This document shows, piece after piece, positions 17,560-26,973 of a DNA stretch of 64,000 bases. Both the position numbers and the translations under genes were made by a program. Each line of letters opens with the position of its first letter. The first letter of the stretch is position 1. This DNA is from a virus, in IMG/VR virus record IMGVR_UViG_3300042340_000507, positions 1-64,000 of that record. One strand, written 5' to 3'. The notes under the pieces were generated by a model, which saw only the letters and a list, made by a program, of their open reading frames with translations, was not told the DNA's origin and ran no database searches.

Positions 17560-17578
17560 ATTTTTTGGTAAAGGGAAG

Positions 17579-17603
17579 AAAAAACCCCACTTAGGTGGGG
17601 TTT
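17579..17603 (-). terminator. Rho-independent terminator
   Basis: On the minus strand, AAACCCCAC, a 4-nt loop and GTGGGGTTT, followed by further T. It lies directly after the small HTH gene ending at 17625. Confidence 0.8.
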
Positions 17604-17624
17604 CAAACAAAAAGCTGGATTCAA

Positions 17625-17837
17625 TTATTTTCTAGGCCTCATAATCTTGTAGGCATAGTTTACAATAGACTGGTTACTGTAAACAGAATTCAAAACATAT
17701 GAAACATAGGAAGGAGAATAACCGGTCATTTCGGAAATTCTTTTTTGATCTCCCCTTCTAATTTTTTGGCTGATGAGTGCCAATTTTTGAGAGTAAGTCA
17801 GAGGGGTTTTTTTGGATTCGATGGTTTTTTGTGGCAT
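17625..17837 (-). CDS. Small HTH DNA-binding protein
   Basis: 70 residues, basic. ISEMTGYSPSYVSYVLNS (about 36-53) reads as a helix-turn-helix of the XRE/AsnC-like type found in small phage regulators. It has its own terminator just downstream, so it is a separate transcription unit. Its target is unknown. Confidence 0.6.
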   Translation of the reverse strand: MPQKTIESKKTPLTYSQKLALISQKIRRGDQKRISEMTGYSPSYVSYVLNSVYSNQSIVNYAYKIMRPRK

Positions 17838-17923
17838 TTTTTTGATTTAACCCTTATTATAGATAGGATGAATTCAGAAGTTTCCCCTCCCAAATTTTTT
17901 TTGTTACTTACTTTCTTTTTCTT

Positions 17924-18046
17924 TGGATTGCCTGCCACCAAATTTAGTCCCAAAAAGATTACTATAAATACAGGTTACAAATTTAGTTTTCATGTTTTTG
18001 TTTTTCTATCCAATTAAAATCTAAGAAATTTGAATTTAGCTTATTT
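17924..18046. repeat. 123-bp direct repeat, copy 1 (glycosyltransferase relic)
   Basis: Identical over 123 bp to 26189-26311. There the sequence codes, on the minus strand, the last residues of the GT25-like protein and the first residues of the HtrL-like protein. Here neither gene continues, so it is a relic. The surrounding 17838-18120 holds no gene. Confidence 0.9.
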
Positions 18047-18120
18047 CGCACAAATTTCTTGTATATATTTTCCAACCGATTTCTTCGGGTCACATTTAAT
18101 TTTAGATCTGGGAGGAATCT

Positions 18121-19863
18121 TTAAATTTTGATGATGAGAGTACTTGCTCCATCCCAGGATTCTTCAAACAAAAAACTTCCATGTTCGAAAACACGAATTT
18201 TAGCAACATTCTGAAAATCACTTTTGAGCCAATAATAAGTTCCCAAAGAATGCAGTATGCTTTCGGTCCTACCATCCTCAAATGTAATTTCTATTGTTCT
18301 TTCGACTTGGGAATCTCTCAAATTGCGGCTAAAGATTGAAAAGCCCAAATCTTGCCCGGCAAGATCCCGGACAGCAAAAAGTGCGGTTAGACACCCTTGA
18401 TATTTTGGATCTGTGTTATATACCCCCGTGACCAAATTCCATTTGGTGTCAGGAAAATCCAGAAAAAGTTGGGTTAAGCCATCTCGAACCATGTAGGTGT
18501 CAGGATCTTGAGAAGTCAAATTCAAATGGAAAAATTTTTCCACGTCCAAAAAATCCAAATTGCCCTGTCTCTGAATCAAATAATTTCGATAATCCTCTTC
18601 TAATTTAATTTCTTGAATCAAATTTTTGAAATGTTTAATGTCGGCAAAGATGGGCACCGAAGAAACATCAGAATCCCCATTGAAATAAAATAAGGCTTGG
18701 GCTGGACCAGGAGAACACAGTTGGGGTAGATTGCCTAAGAATTCCAAAGACTTTGGCCCAAATTGGTTGTCCCCCGTCAGATACAAAAAAGTTTTGTAAC
18801 CCATTGAATCTGCCAACGCCAGGGAATGACTCAAATTGCGAAGCACAGATAAGCCATATCTTTGATACGAAGGCAACCAGTGGTTTATTTCCAATTCATC
18901 GGTTCCAAACCAAAATCTGAGAATGGGAATATTAGTGTAATCCGAACCAAAATAGGGTGCTTCTTTCAGGTAAATAAAGAAATTTATGCGGGCCAAAGTT
19001 TCAGGTTGAAGCCGAGAATTCGAAACAACCATGACATCAAATCCAAGTTGTAACAAACCGTCCAAAGAGCGATTCAAAATTTCTTCCGTCTCTGGATTGT
19101 AAATGTAGGTCGTGATTAAAATGAGAGGCTTGTCAGTTTGAGAAATTTTTGGTGACTCAGAATTGACCCCAGATTTGGAAATTCTTTTCAAATATCCGTT
19201 CGGATTAAACGTGGCATTTGTTCCAAACATGTCAGTCCATCTGCGATCCACCACGAATTCTGGGTTATTTCGAAGTAAATTTTCCGTGGCCAACATCGGA
19301 CCACCCCCGTAGGCGGAGGGATCTTCAAAATAAATTACCCCGTCCTCGATGATGTAATATGAATTTAAGGAGACCCAAGGAGAAAATTTTGAGAACGCCT
19401 GACTTACATCCTCCGCAAAGTGAGACCCGTCATCAATCACCAGGATGGTGTTGAAACCCGACATGAGATTGACATCATAACCTTGATAGCCTTCGCCAAA
19501 TAAACGAATATTGGGGTGGGATGTTACCACAGGATTCAGATCCTCTGGAACGGCAAGATCTATCGAGTGGACCATCCCACCCCAACGAGAAACGATGTCC
19601 GCCAGATATAGTGCTCCTCCTCCTTCATGAGTTCCAATTTCCACCACCAAATCGGGTTTAACCTCCTCGAGAATCATCTGGTACATGACATAATCAAATG
19701 GACATTTCAGATATCTAATACCCCGATAGGTCACCGCGAAATGACCCGAATTGGGCCAAACGTGGCTGCCTTGAATGGAAGCCAAATTTAAATCATATGT
19801 TTTGGGAAAGGGAACATTTGTCTCCATAGTTGAATTCAATGTGATTAAAAAGTTTCTTGGCAT
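18121..19863 (-). CDS. CmcI-like methyltransferase fused to a glycosyltransferase-like domain
   Basis: 580 residues. Residues ~40-230 are cephalosporin-hydroxylase/CmcI-like: YRGIRYLKCPFDYVMYQ, LVVEIGTHEGGGALYLAD (SAM site), VHSIDLAVPED, ILVIDDGSHFAEDV, YYIIEDGV. From about 245 a second domain begins (PLILITTYIYNPETEEIL, LGFDVMVVSNSR, FLYLTGDNQF), with the look of a GT-A-type glycosyltransferase. It probably makes or modifies a methylated glycan. It sits between two relics of a GT25 gene, so this segment replaced an older glycosyltransferase. Confidence 0.7.
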   Translation of the reverse strand: MPRNFLITLNSTMETNVPFPKTYDLNLASIQGSHVWPNSGHFAVTYRGIRYLKCPFDYVMYQMILEEVKPDLVVEIGTHEGGGALYLADIVSRWGGMVHSIDLAVPEDLNPVVTSHPNIRLFGEGYQGYDVNLMSGFNTILVIDDGSHFAEDVSQAFSKFSPWVSLNSYYIIEDGVIYFEDPSAYGGGPMLATENLLRNNPEFVVDRRWTDMFGTNATFNPNGYLKRISKSGVNSESPKISQTDKPLILITTYIYNPETEEILNRSLDGLLQLGFDVMVVSNSRLQPETLARINFFIYLKEAPYFGSDYTNIPILRFWFGTDELEINHWLPSYQRYGLSVLRNLSHSLALADSMGYKTFLYLTGDNQFGPKSLEFLGNLPQLCSPGPAQALFYFNGDSDVSSVPIFADIKHFKNLIQEIKLEEDYRNYLIQRQGNLDFLDVEKFFHLNLTSQDPDTYMVRDGLTQLFLDFPDTKWNLVTGVYNTDPKYQGCLTALFAVRDLAGQDLGFSIFSRNLRDSQVERTIEITFEDGRTESILHSLGTYYWLKSDFQNVAKIRVFEHGSFLFEESWDGASTLIIKI

Positions 19864-19956
19864 TATATGGGATTAAACGTGGATGTTTCAAGGTGTTTCT
19901 AAATCCAAGAAGATACGTAAGATACCAACTCTAGGTTTCCAATTTTAATTCTCGGA

Positions 19957-19970
19957 GAAAATATATAAAG
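19957..19970 (+). promoter_or_regulatory. Late-promoter-like motif (variant)
   Basis: GAAAATATATAAAG about 17 nt before the ATG at 19987. Confidence 0.5.
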
Positions 19971-19986
19971 AAAATTAATTTCATAT

Positions 19987-20443
19987 ATGTCGAGGGTTCT
20001 GAATTTCAATCAATTTTCAAAATTGTATGAGACCGAGACCGGCCAGCCCGTAACTTTAGACACAGAAGCTAGGGACTTGCTGGATGTGATTATTTATCTA
20101 GTTTCATCCTGGTATGGTTCTTTGCTAAGTTTAACTCCGAGTGGAGAATATAAAGAAATCTTACAAGATTTAACCTCAATTATTTCAGCAGGGGTAGATC
20201 AAAAAGGAGAGGCCATGAAAAAAAATCATAGCCAAAGTTGGAGCTTCGATCAGCAAGGAATTTAAAGAAGCAGGCTTGGAAAAGCTTTGGACAGACGCAG
20301 GAAATCTATCGGCTGACTCATATACAGCTTTAGTTGACCAATTTAAAGACGATAAGGATAAGTCAGAGGCCGCTAGCGGGAAATATTTCAAATTCCCACC
20401 CAATCCACTCCATTTCTTTTCTGAATTTTTCCAGTCTATCTGA
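19987..20443 (+). pseudogene. Tagged internal-protein-like gene, frameshifted and truncated
   Basis: The start MSRVLNFNQFSKLYETE is a clear tag. Frame 1 continues to a stop at 20265. At an A8 run (20218-20225) the natural frame shifts: removing one A gives a continuous helical protein (KKIIAKVGASISKEFKEAG, LEKLWTDAGNLSADSYTALV) up to about 20373. There it runs into the GT25 relic and stops at 20441-20443. The gene has therefore lost both its frame and its 3' end. The homopolymer indel could also be a sequencing error. Confidence 0.6.
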
Positions 20444-20509
20444 TCTTTTCTCTAAGTTTATAACAATTTTTTTAATTTCTGAAAAAGTGATTTTAGACAT
20501 GTTTTTTAT
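20374..20509 (-). pseudogene. Relic of a GT25-like gene 5' end
   Basis: 136 bp matching 26847-26982 with three mismatches. On the minus strand it encodes the start MSKITFSEIKKIVINLEKRS and about 42 codons of the GT25 gene, then stops at the junction with the tagged gene. Confidence 0.85.
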
Positions 20510-20796
20510 TTCTGCTCTGAGGAACCTGATTTTTTCTCCTTTTCCTTCTCTTTTTTTGGTCTCTTCTTTTTCTTTTCTGGAGTCTTAAATTTAAGAAAAG
20601 CAGGTAAAAATTCAGGATTTGTGTACAGCAGATTCAAGGCATCGGTGATTTTAAATTCTTTGCCTAAAAAAATCCGGTCTAGATCTTTGATTCTCTGTTC
20701 CCAGGACTTGTAATCAAAATCCTCTTGATTTGCGACGTCTTTGACCGAGATTTCACCCCTAATTAATTTCTGGAGAAGTCTGGCTCTTTTAGACAT
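20506..20796 (-). CDS. Small basic protein of unknown function
   Basis: 96 residues from the ATG at 20796 (MSKRARLLQKLIRGEIS). A longer frame to 20967 would overlap the divergent promoters and is rejected. The C-terminus is a Lys/Glu-rich tail. The promoter motif at 20886-20897 points at it. Function unknown. Confidence 0.5.
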   Translation of the reverse strand: MSKRARLLQKLIRGEISVKDVANQEDFDYKSWEQRIKDLDRIFLGKEFKITDALNLLYTNPEFLPAFLKFKTPEKKKKRPKKEKEKEKKSGSSEQK

Positions 20797-20885
20797 CGAA
20801 TTTTCCACTGCGATGACACCTTTTTTTTCGAACAGTGGATATGGGAGGAGATATTTCACAGGATCAGAAGGACAAGTTCTTTTGG

Positions 20886-20897
20886 CTATATATCTTG
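20886..20897 (-). promoter_or_regulatory. Late-promoter-like motif
   Basis: Minus-strand CAAGATATATAG, about 90 nt before the ATG at 20796. Divergent to the plus-strand motif at 20914. Confidence 0.5.
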
Positions 20898-20913
20898 AAG
20901 GACTGTTCTTGAT

Positions 20914-20923
20914 CGATATATAG
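20914..20923 (+). promoter_or_regulatory. Late-promoter-like motif
   Basis: CGATATATAG, 24 nt before the ATG at 20948. Confidence 0.6.
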
Positions 20924-20947
20924 ACTGAAGCCAAAAAAAATTCTCCG

Positions 20948-23707
20948 ATGACCCCAGAAATAGACAAAAAAGTAAAAGAACTATTCGAGCAAACCCCTGA
21001 AGAAATTGGGGTTGGTTATGGACTGGTAATGAAAGGCGGCCAACTGACAGGAGAACGGGGATTTGTTTATTACGTTCCTAGAAAAATTCCTATTGAGGAC
21101 CTCCAACCGGACCAGATTCTACCTTCCCAAATCGATCTAGATGGTGTTTCACACCAAACGGATGTCATTGAGATAGGAGAAATTAATCTTCTAAATTGTT
21201 CTCCTAATGTTGCTAATAACTGTTATGGGTGGCAGACGGTCTCCCCTGGCAACAGAGGAACAATTCGTCCTTTGCAGGGAGGAATTTCTCTGAGATCTGA
21301 TTTTCGAGGGATTGGGACTTTAGGATTTCTGGCTCTAGATTCAGACACCGGATCGTTAGTAGGTGTGACCAACAATCACGTAGTGGTTGGGGCTCCTTTT
21401 TACACCGGAAATAGATTACAGCCAACTGTTCCTTTGCCTTTAGTGCCTAGCGATAACGAGGTGAACGATAATGCCTATAACACAGGAGAGGCTGGGGCAG
21501 ATCCTCTTTTGAAGATTGGTGAAGTAGTTAGATACGTTCCCATTTATGCTACCTCAGTTGCAGGAGTTCCTCAGACTATTTATAATAACGTTGATGGGGC
21601 TTTGATCTCTATCCTACCTTCGGTGGTAACCGAAAGCGATTCATGGAGACAATATGGACTTCTTGGACAAACTGGACCTATGCCTTTCGCTACTACTGCA
21701 GAGATAAATTCTTTGATTGGCCAAACAGCTGCTAGCTCCGGTCGAACTACAGGGGTGAAAGAGGGTTCTAACTGTGGTTTACTGATACACTCTGTTAACT
21801 ACAGTAGTCAGGTAGCTCCTTATCCTTTAAGACCCTATTCTGGAGCTCCTGCCTTATTTCAGAATTTAATATCTTTTACCAGAATTAATCCCGCTTGTAA
21901 CTACCCCATAGCACCTGGGGATTCAGGTTCAGCCTTATGTGCAATTATCAATGGTACTTATAAAATAATTGGTCTTTGTTTTGCCGGTTCCCTTTCTTTT
22001 GGCCTCGCCTGCCGTATAGATTATGTTGCGGCAGAACTAGGAATTGAGGCTTGGGTAGGGCAAACCCCTAACTATGTGTCTAGCAAAAACATTCTCAGTA
22101 TTCCGGGGGTATCAAACCAAAAAATCCAAATTTGCGAGGGTGAAGAATATTGGCAGGTAGGACTTTATAATTCCCTAGTTCCATGCACTCAGCCTTCGGC
22201 TTCGAATACCCCCTCTCAAACCCCCACTAACACCCCGACCCCTACCAATACTCCTAGCCCAACACCAACCCCCTGTGCCTGTACTACTTTCGAGATAATA
22301 ACAGGGGTGGGTGTTATTTCGATCCAGTACACCAATTGCAATACTGGTGCTATCTCTTTTTTAGGAGGGGCATCTCCAGGCTTACCTTATCCAACTGGCA
22401 GTCTAATCAGAATCTGTTCTTGTTCAGTTCCTCAGGCAGTTGGTGGAACCATCACCGTCCAAAATCCAGTTTCTGGGTGTTCCCCCTACAACTTGACCAT
22501 CGGCACAGTGACTGGAAATGCAGGAGATGTGGTGGAAGTTCCTGTTATTTTGAATCTAAACCCTTCTATTCAGTTTCAGCTGGGATCTATTTCTCTCTGG
22601 GTTCTTTATGACTCTAATGATTTATCCTGTGCTTCTCCTTTCTACACAGATCTGAATCCAATTTTCACCCAAAACACAGTTTTCAACTGCGGGACTCCGG
22701 ATCCTTCTTTCGGAACGGGACTGGAAGTATTTAGCTTTGCGTGGTTTGATTTATCGGGGCCCAATTGGACAACAGGTACCTTGTTTAAAATCAGATTTAC
22801 TGTTTTACAGTCAGGAACCCATCCTTTGATTTTCGCTCCAGATCCTTCATATTATGAAGTTGCTGACCCTAACGGTATTCCCTATCAACCAATGACAACC
22901 CAGGCCGGAGCTGTCGTTGCTCCTCTTACCCCGACCCCTACTCCTAGTCCTACTAGCACCCCTATTGCTGCTTTTATAAGTCAATGGACTACGACAACTT
23001 CTAATGAAACTATTTTCCTCCCGTTGGTTCCTTCTGGCTCATATAATTTCACAGTCAATTGGGGAGACGGTAACACCGAAACAATTACTACACCGAGTCA
23101 GAATTTTCATGTCTATTCCACTGCTGGAACTTACACTGTCACTATTAGAGGTCAAATTCAAGGTTGGAGTTTCGCCCAGGTGGCATATTCTAGACAAAAT
23201 ATAGTTTCCGTATTGGAGTGGGGTCCATTAAGAGTTGGTAATTACGGTGGTAATTTTAACGGGTGTACTAATTTAAATCTGAGTTCCATTTCAGATTCTC
23301 TTGATCTCACTGGGATTACAAGTTTATATTCTTTCTTCGAGAATTGTGGTAATATAACTACAATTCAAAATATCAATTCTTGGGATGTCTCATCGGTGAC
23401 GAATATGTCGGTGATGTTCGGTGATTGCTTCGTCTTCAACCAGTCTCTCGATTCTTGGGATGTCTCATCGGTGACGAATATGTCGGGGATGTTCCGTAAT
23501 TGCTCCGTCTTCAACCAGTCTCTCGATTCTTGGGATGTCTGTCTGGTTAACAATATGAATAGTATGTTCGAGGATTGCTCATCCTACGATCAGGATATTT
23601 CAAGCTGGAACGTGCCATTAATTCCTTCTCCTCCTTCTCTTTTTGATTTTGGAACCCCAGCTTCTTGGACGTTAGCTGAAAAACCCAACTGGGGAGCTTC
23701 CTGTTAA
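20948..23707 (+). CDS. Trypsin-like protease fused to cohesin and DUF285 domains
   Basis: 919 residues. Residues ~100-380 form a chymotrypsin-fold protease with a full apparent triad: H144 in TNNHVV, D216 in NVDGALI, S326 in APGDSGSA. Pro/Thr linkers follow (TPTNTPTPTNTPSPTPTP). A cohesin-like domain (LTIGTVTGNAGDVVEVPVIL) spans about 515-655. A second Pro/Thr linker, a PKD-like domain (YNFTVNWGDGNTETITTP) and BspA-type DUF285 repeats (SWDVSSVTNMSGMF) end the protein. No signal peptide, so it is probably a virion surface protein that binds and cuts. It sits between glycosyltransferase genes, which might modify its Thr-rich linkers (inference). Confidence 0.8.
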   Translation: MTPEIDKKVKELFEQTPEEIGVGYGLVMKGGQLTGERGFVYYVPRKIPIEDLQPDQILPSQIDLDGVSHQTDVIEIGEINLLNCSPNVANNCYGWQTVSPGNRGTIRPLQGGISLRSDFRGIGTLGFLALDSDTGSLVGVTNNHVVVGAPFYTGNRLQPTVPLPLVPSDNEVNDNAYNTGEAGADPLLKIGEVVRYVPIYATSVAGVPQTIYNNVDGALISILPSVVTESDSWRQYGLLGQTGPMPFATTAEINSLIGQTAASSGRTTGVKEGSNCGLLIHSVNYSSQVAPYPLRPYSGAPALFQNLISFTRINPACNYPIAPGDSGSALCAIINGTYKIIGLCFAGSLSFGLACRIDYVAAELGIEAWVGQTPNYVSSKNILSIPGVSNQKIQICEGEEYWQVGLYNSLVPCTQPSASNTPSQTPTNTPTPTNTPSPTPTPCACTTFEIITGVGVISIQYTNCNTGAISFLGGASPGLPYPTGSLIRICSCSVPQAVGGTITVQNPVSGCSPYNLTIGTVTGNAGDVVEVPVILNLNPSIQFQLGSISLWVLYDSNDLSCASPFYTDLNPIFTQNTVFNCGTPDPSFGTGLEVFSFAWFDLSGPNWTTGTLFKIRFTVLQSGTHPLIFAPDPSYYEVADPNGIPYQPMTTQAGAVVAPLTPTPTPSPTSTPIAAFISQWTTTTSNETIFLPLVPSGSYNFTVNWGDGNTETITTPSQNFHVYSTAGTYTVTIRGQIQGWSFAQVAYSRQNIVSVLEWGPLRVGNYGGNFNGCTNLNLSSISDSLDLTGITSLYSFFENCGNITTIQNINSWDVSSVTNMSVMFGDCFVFNQSLDSWDVSSVTNMSGMFRNCSVFNQSLDSWDVCLVNNMNSMFEDCSSYDQDISSWNVPLIPSPPSLFDFGTPASWTLAEKPNWGASC

Positions 23708-23710
23708 AAC

Positions 23711-25387
23711 TCAGTTTTCTCTTCTGAGACTACCTGCATAGTGTTCAAAACGGTCATGTTCGGTGGGGGTCATCAGCAAAAGAGCCGGCTTTAAATCCCC
23801 TTTTTTGACCAGCTGAAACATATGTGACATCCAGGTTTGTTCATAGGGATGAGCCCAAGTTGTGTCCAAGAACATTTTTTTGTTGCCCGTCTTACTGACC
23901 ACCTGAGGCCAATTGGAGTAGTAGATTTCTCCGTCTACATAAGGCACTCCCTGGTGGGAATAAATGTGATTAAACACTGTTCGAGGTGCTTCTGGATCGT
24001 GGCCTATTTTTGGTAATTGTTTCTTGTCGGGAAAATACTCATCCCTGACTGTTTGTGGCACATTGTACCAAGACCACTGAGTGCCGTTGTCCCCAAAAAA
24101 TTCACTGTAATTCAATTTCAGAAAATCATATTCTCCTGAGGAGATAATGTTCATTACTTTCTGATACAATCCCTCGATGTGTCTAGGAAATCCATTGCGA
24201 CAGCGGGTGTCGGGATGCGGATAAAAGAACATATCGTCTTCAAAGAAGAAGTAATAATCTAAATTCTGACCGTCTGCATGCTCTGCGATAAATTGCCTGC
24301 CTCCGCAGATGCCTAAATTGTTGTGTTTCAGATGGGTAAATCCGTGTTCTTGACAGAGTTCTTGGTATCGAGGAGTTGTAGTCAGGTCGGTGGAATTATC
24401 CAACAAGAATTTCTGGGTCTTCTGAATAAAATGGCTGTCGTACTGGAGCATCGAAGTAACCAGGGTTTCAAATTGTCGAGGACTGTTAAATCCAATGACA
24501 TAAAGTCCCACGTTTTCTGGATTGAGCCGAGTGGATGTTATCTGGATAGCATCAGAACTCTGGAGAATCAGTCTATCCTCTTTCAGATCCTCGAAAAATT
24601 TACCTATAAGACCATTGGATTCTATGTCATAGTGAATAAAAGTTTCTGAGAATCTGTAAAGTAGAATTGAAAAAACGGATTCCTCAGTTCCCATATACCC
24701 GGCCTGGAGAGTTGCCATTAAAGTTTGATAGTATAAGGCATTGACGGCGGAGATGGAGGTTTTAGGTCCTCCGAAGAAACCCCCTCTGGCAACTAACTTC
24801 ACGTCACTCCCGGCATATTCGTTGATTTTTGGGTATGAAAACCCGTGAATTTCCGTGTTCGCCTCATAGGGAAAACACACAAATCCAAATTTATGAAAAT
24901 ACTTGGAGAGCTTGTCTTGCACTCGATCGTGTGTGAAATAACCAGGATGAACGGTATTGGTAAGTCCTGCGTCTATCCAAAACATGTGTTCAGAATCAAA
25001 AGGATCCATAATTTTTGCATCATGAAGCAAAAACATCTTAGACATCACCAAGGGATTATAAAATTCTAATTTGGCCTGGGTTGAGCCAGGAAGCCAAGTT
25101 GCCTGTGATAGCCAGTTTGGGTTTTCTCTAATTTGTTGAATCAGATGATAGTAATCGTTGCTTTTAAACCATCCTGTCTCTCTTAAAATAAAGAGAGTAT
25201 TTTTAGGATCTCTCCTTTCTTCGACAAACTTTTTCAATTCAGAATCTCCAAAAACAATTAGATTATTGGGGATGGAAAGTAGTTGCTCAAATTTTTGAAG
25301 GTAATGATTGTAAGATCTTGACCAACCTTCTGATAAGGATCCTCTCTGAATGTTCCAAAGTCCGGTGACAAAAGTAATTCTAGTCAT
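23711..25387 (-). CDS. HtrL/YibB-like protein fused to a second glycosyltransferase domain
   Basis: 558 residues. The first ~290 match the HtrL/WlaTC pattern (TFVTGLWNIQRGS, EFYNPLVMSKMFLL, HMFWIDAGLTN, ARGGFFGG). The C-terminal ~270 look like a GT-A domain with an acidic metal-binding motif (YYFFFEDDMFFYPHPD) and a later KTGNKKMFLDTTW segment. Last gene of the glycosyltransferase operon. Its start overlaps the previous gene by 8 nt. It probably adds sugars to a virion or host glycan. Confidence 0.7.
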   Translation of the reverse strand: MTRITFVTGLWNIQRGSLSEGWSRSYNHYLQKFEQLLSIPNNLIVFGDSELKKFVEERRDPKNTLFILRETGWFKSNDYYHLIQQIRENPNWLSQATWLPGSTQAKLEFYNPLVMSKMFLLHDAKIMDPFDSEHMFWIDAGLTNTVHPGYFTHDRVQDKLSKYFHKFGFVCFPYEANTEIHGFSYPKINEYAGSDVKLVARGGFFGGPKTSISAVNALYYQTLMATLQAGYMGTEESVFSILLYRFSETFIHYDIESNGLIGKFFEDLKEDRLILQSSDAIQITSTRLNPENVGLYVIGFNSPRQFETLVTSMLQYDSHFIQKTQKFLLDNSTDLTTTPRYQELCQEHGFTHLKHNNLGICGGRQFIAEHADGQNLDYYFFFEDDMFFYPHPDTRCRNGFPRHIEGLYQKVMNIISSGEYDFLKLNYSEFFGDNGTQWSWYNVPQTVRDEYFPDKKQLPKIGHDPEAPRTVFNHIYSHQGVPYVDGEIYYSNWPQVVSKTGNKKMFLDTTWAHPYEQTWMSHMFQLVKKGDLKPALLLMTPTEHDRFEHYAGSLRREN

Positions 25388-26258
25388 TCAATTCTTCTAA
25401 TATTTTGTAAAAACTTTTATTTATCCTGAGGTGTTCCTCTATATCTAGATCGGGGATCCCCGAATTTTCGTGCCACCAAGTATCAAACAATTTAATTGAA
25501 AAAATCGATTCGTTGTTTCTCCAGATGACAGTCATGATATTTTCTTCGGGATAAACTCTACCGTCAGATCTTGTTATTTGATCTGTGTAGAGTTCAAAAA
25601 GATTAGTTAGTTTTTCACACGATATTCTATTTCCACCAAAAATTCCCCCGATGATATGGTAATCCGCTGAATAATTGTCATAATGTTTCATGTCTACCGT
25701 TTGTGACCAGAAGTTTCTCTGATTCTCTTTTCCTATTATGAAAATTTTATCATTAGTGAAGGAGATCAAATTTTGTAAAAAATTGTTATTGAAAATGTGA
25801 CTTTCGTAATAACTTCTATGACCTAGGTTTTGTGTGAGATGTTTATTAGGAATTAGCCCGCAGTGGGACAATCCCGCATCAATCCAGAAAAAATAGTCAA
25901 ATTCATCATCTAAATTTTTTTTTAACAATTCGAACTTTGCGTATTGTATTTCTAAACATCTGTCTGAAGAATAAGCCTCCTGATAGTTTTTGTACTCCTC
26001 GAACAAAGCCTGTTGATTAGTTTTGGATAAATCGAAAATTTTTATTTCTAAATTTTCTAGATTTACTCCATTTTCATCATAGAAAAAATTTGATAGATCT
26101 TGAATTTCTGCCTCTGAAGTGTAGCAAATATACTTAGCATTCTCCATTTTCATTAAAGAAAGCAAACTGTATTTATAATGGAGGTTCCTGGATTGCCTGC
26201 CACCAAATTTAGTCCCAAAAAGATTACTATAAATACAGGTTACAAATTTAGTTTTCAT
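25380..26258 (-). CDS. HtrL/YibB-like glycosyltransferase
   Basis: 292 residues. TKFVTCIYSNLFGTKFGGR, a YAKFELLKKNLD segment, DYFFWIDAGLSHCG and IIGGIFGGNR align with the family pattern seen in the N-terminal half of the next gene. The start overlaps the GT25 gene by 11 nt. Its first codons are part of the 123-bp repeat also found at 17924. Confidence 0.7.
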   Translation of the reverse strand: MKTKFVTCIYSNLFGTKFGGRQSRNLHYKYSLLSLMKMENAKYICYTSEAEIQDLSNFFYDENGVNLENLEIKIFDLSKTNQQALFEEYKNYQEAYSSDRCLEIQYAKFELLKKNLDDEFDYFFWIDAGLSHCGLIPNKHLTQNLGHRSYYESHIFNNNFLQNLISFTNDKIFIIGKENQRNFWSQTVDMKHYDNYSADYHIIGGIFGGNRISCEKLTNLFELYTDQITRSDGRVYPEENIMTVIWRNNESIFSIKLFDTWWHENSGIPDLDIEEHLRINKSFYKILEELND

Positions 26259-26311
26259 GTTTTTGTTTTTCTATCCAATTAAAATCTAAGAAATTTGAAT
26301 TTAGCTTATTT
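26189..26311. repeat. 123-bp direct repeat, copy 2
   Basis: Identical to 17924-18046. This copy spans the functional overlap of two glycosyltransferase genes and is probably the source. Confidence 0.9.
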
Positions 26312-26973
26312 GAAGTGTATAAATTCCAGTTGTAAATCATTTGGTAGTGGTTATTGTAGTGGACATTCCCTATATCAGAGAACCCACTTGAATGTGTTAC
26401 TATTGGTAGAGAAGAGGCAAAAGATTTTGTGTTTGGGTACAATGCCAGATCCATGTATTCATCTATGGGTTTTTGTCTGTGATAATTTTCTATGTAGATG
26501 TCCGTGTCCCATTTGCTAATTATTTCACAGCATTTTTTATTTAATATAAAACAATAAGTGCCGAAAACTCCCCTATGTATTTCTGGGTTTTTTTCTGGTA
26601 GCTCGTGAAGATTAATTAAATTTTTTGAGAAGTTTTCAACGGGTCTATGAAAGCATGGAGCAAAATGAAAAAAATCAAAGTCTATTTTAGATAATTCGAT
26701 CTCACATTTGGAGATTTGTTCTTTTGCGTAAGGCATAAAACAGGAATCATCCTCAAATACCATAAAAAAATCTTCCTCTAATTCAAGACATTTTTTGGCT
26801 ATTTCTTGGTGTGAAATTGCACATCCTATATAAGAAGATGTATCTATAGCGGGAAATATTTCAAATTCCCATCCAATCCACTCCATTTCTTTTCTGAATT
26901 TTTCCAGTCTATCGGATCTTTTCTCTAAATTTATAACAATTTTTTTAATTTCTGAAAAAGTGATTTTAGACAT
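26248..26973 (-). CDS. GT25-like glycosyltransferase
   Basis: 241 residues. The start KKIVINLEKRSDRLEKF, the central GCAISHQEIAKKC, the acidic FMVFEDDSCF and the later HRGVFGTYCFILNKKC are the signature of LPS-type glycosyltransferase family 25. Its 5' and 3' ends are duplicated as relics at 20374-20509 and 17924-18046. Operon with its neighbours. Confidence 0.8.
   Translation of the reverse strand: MSKITFSEIKKIVINLEKRSDRLEKFRKEMEWIGWEFEIFPAIDTSSYIGCAISHQEIAKKCLELEEDFFMVFEDDSCFMPYAKEQISKCEIELSKIDFDFFHFAPCFHRPVENFSKNLINLHELPEKNPEIHRGVFGTYCFILNKKCCEIISKWDTDIYIENYHRQKPIDEYMDLALYPNTKSFASSLPIVTHSSGFSDIGNVHYNNHYQMIYNWNLYTSNKLNSNFLDFNWIEKQKHEN

Noticed and set aside
17560-17610. Longer start for the methyltransferase at 16969
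   Set aside because: It would translate through the terminator hairpin at 17579-17603.
20797-20967. Extension of the small gene at 20506 to 20967
   Set aside because: It spans both divergent promoter motifs and the start of the protease gene.
23365-23553. Minus-strand ORF over the DUF285 repeats
   Set aside because: Repeat-derived shadow frame opposite a well-supported gene.
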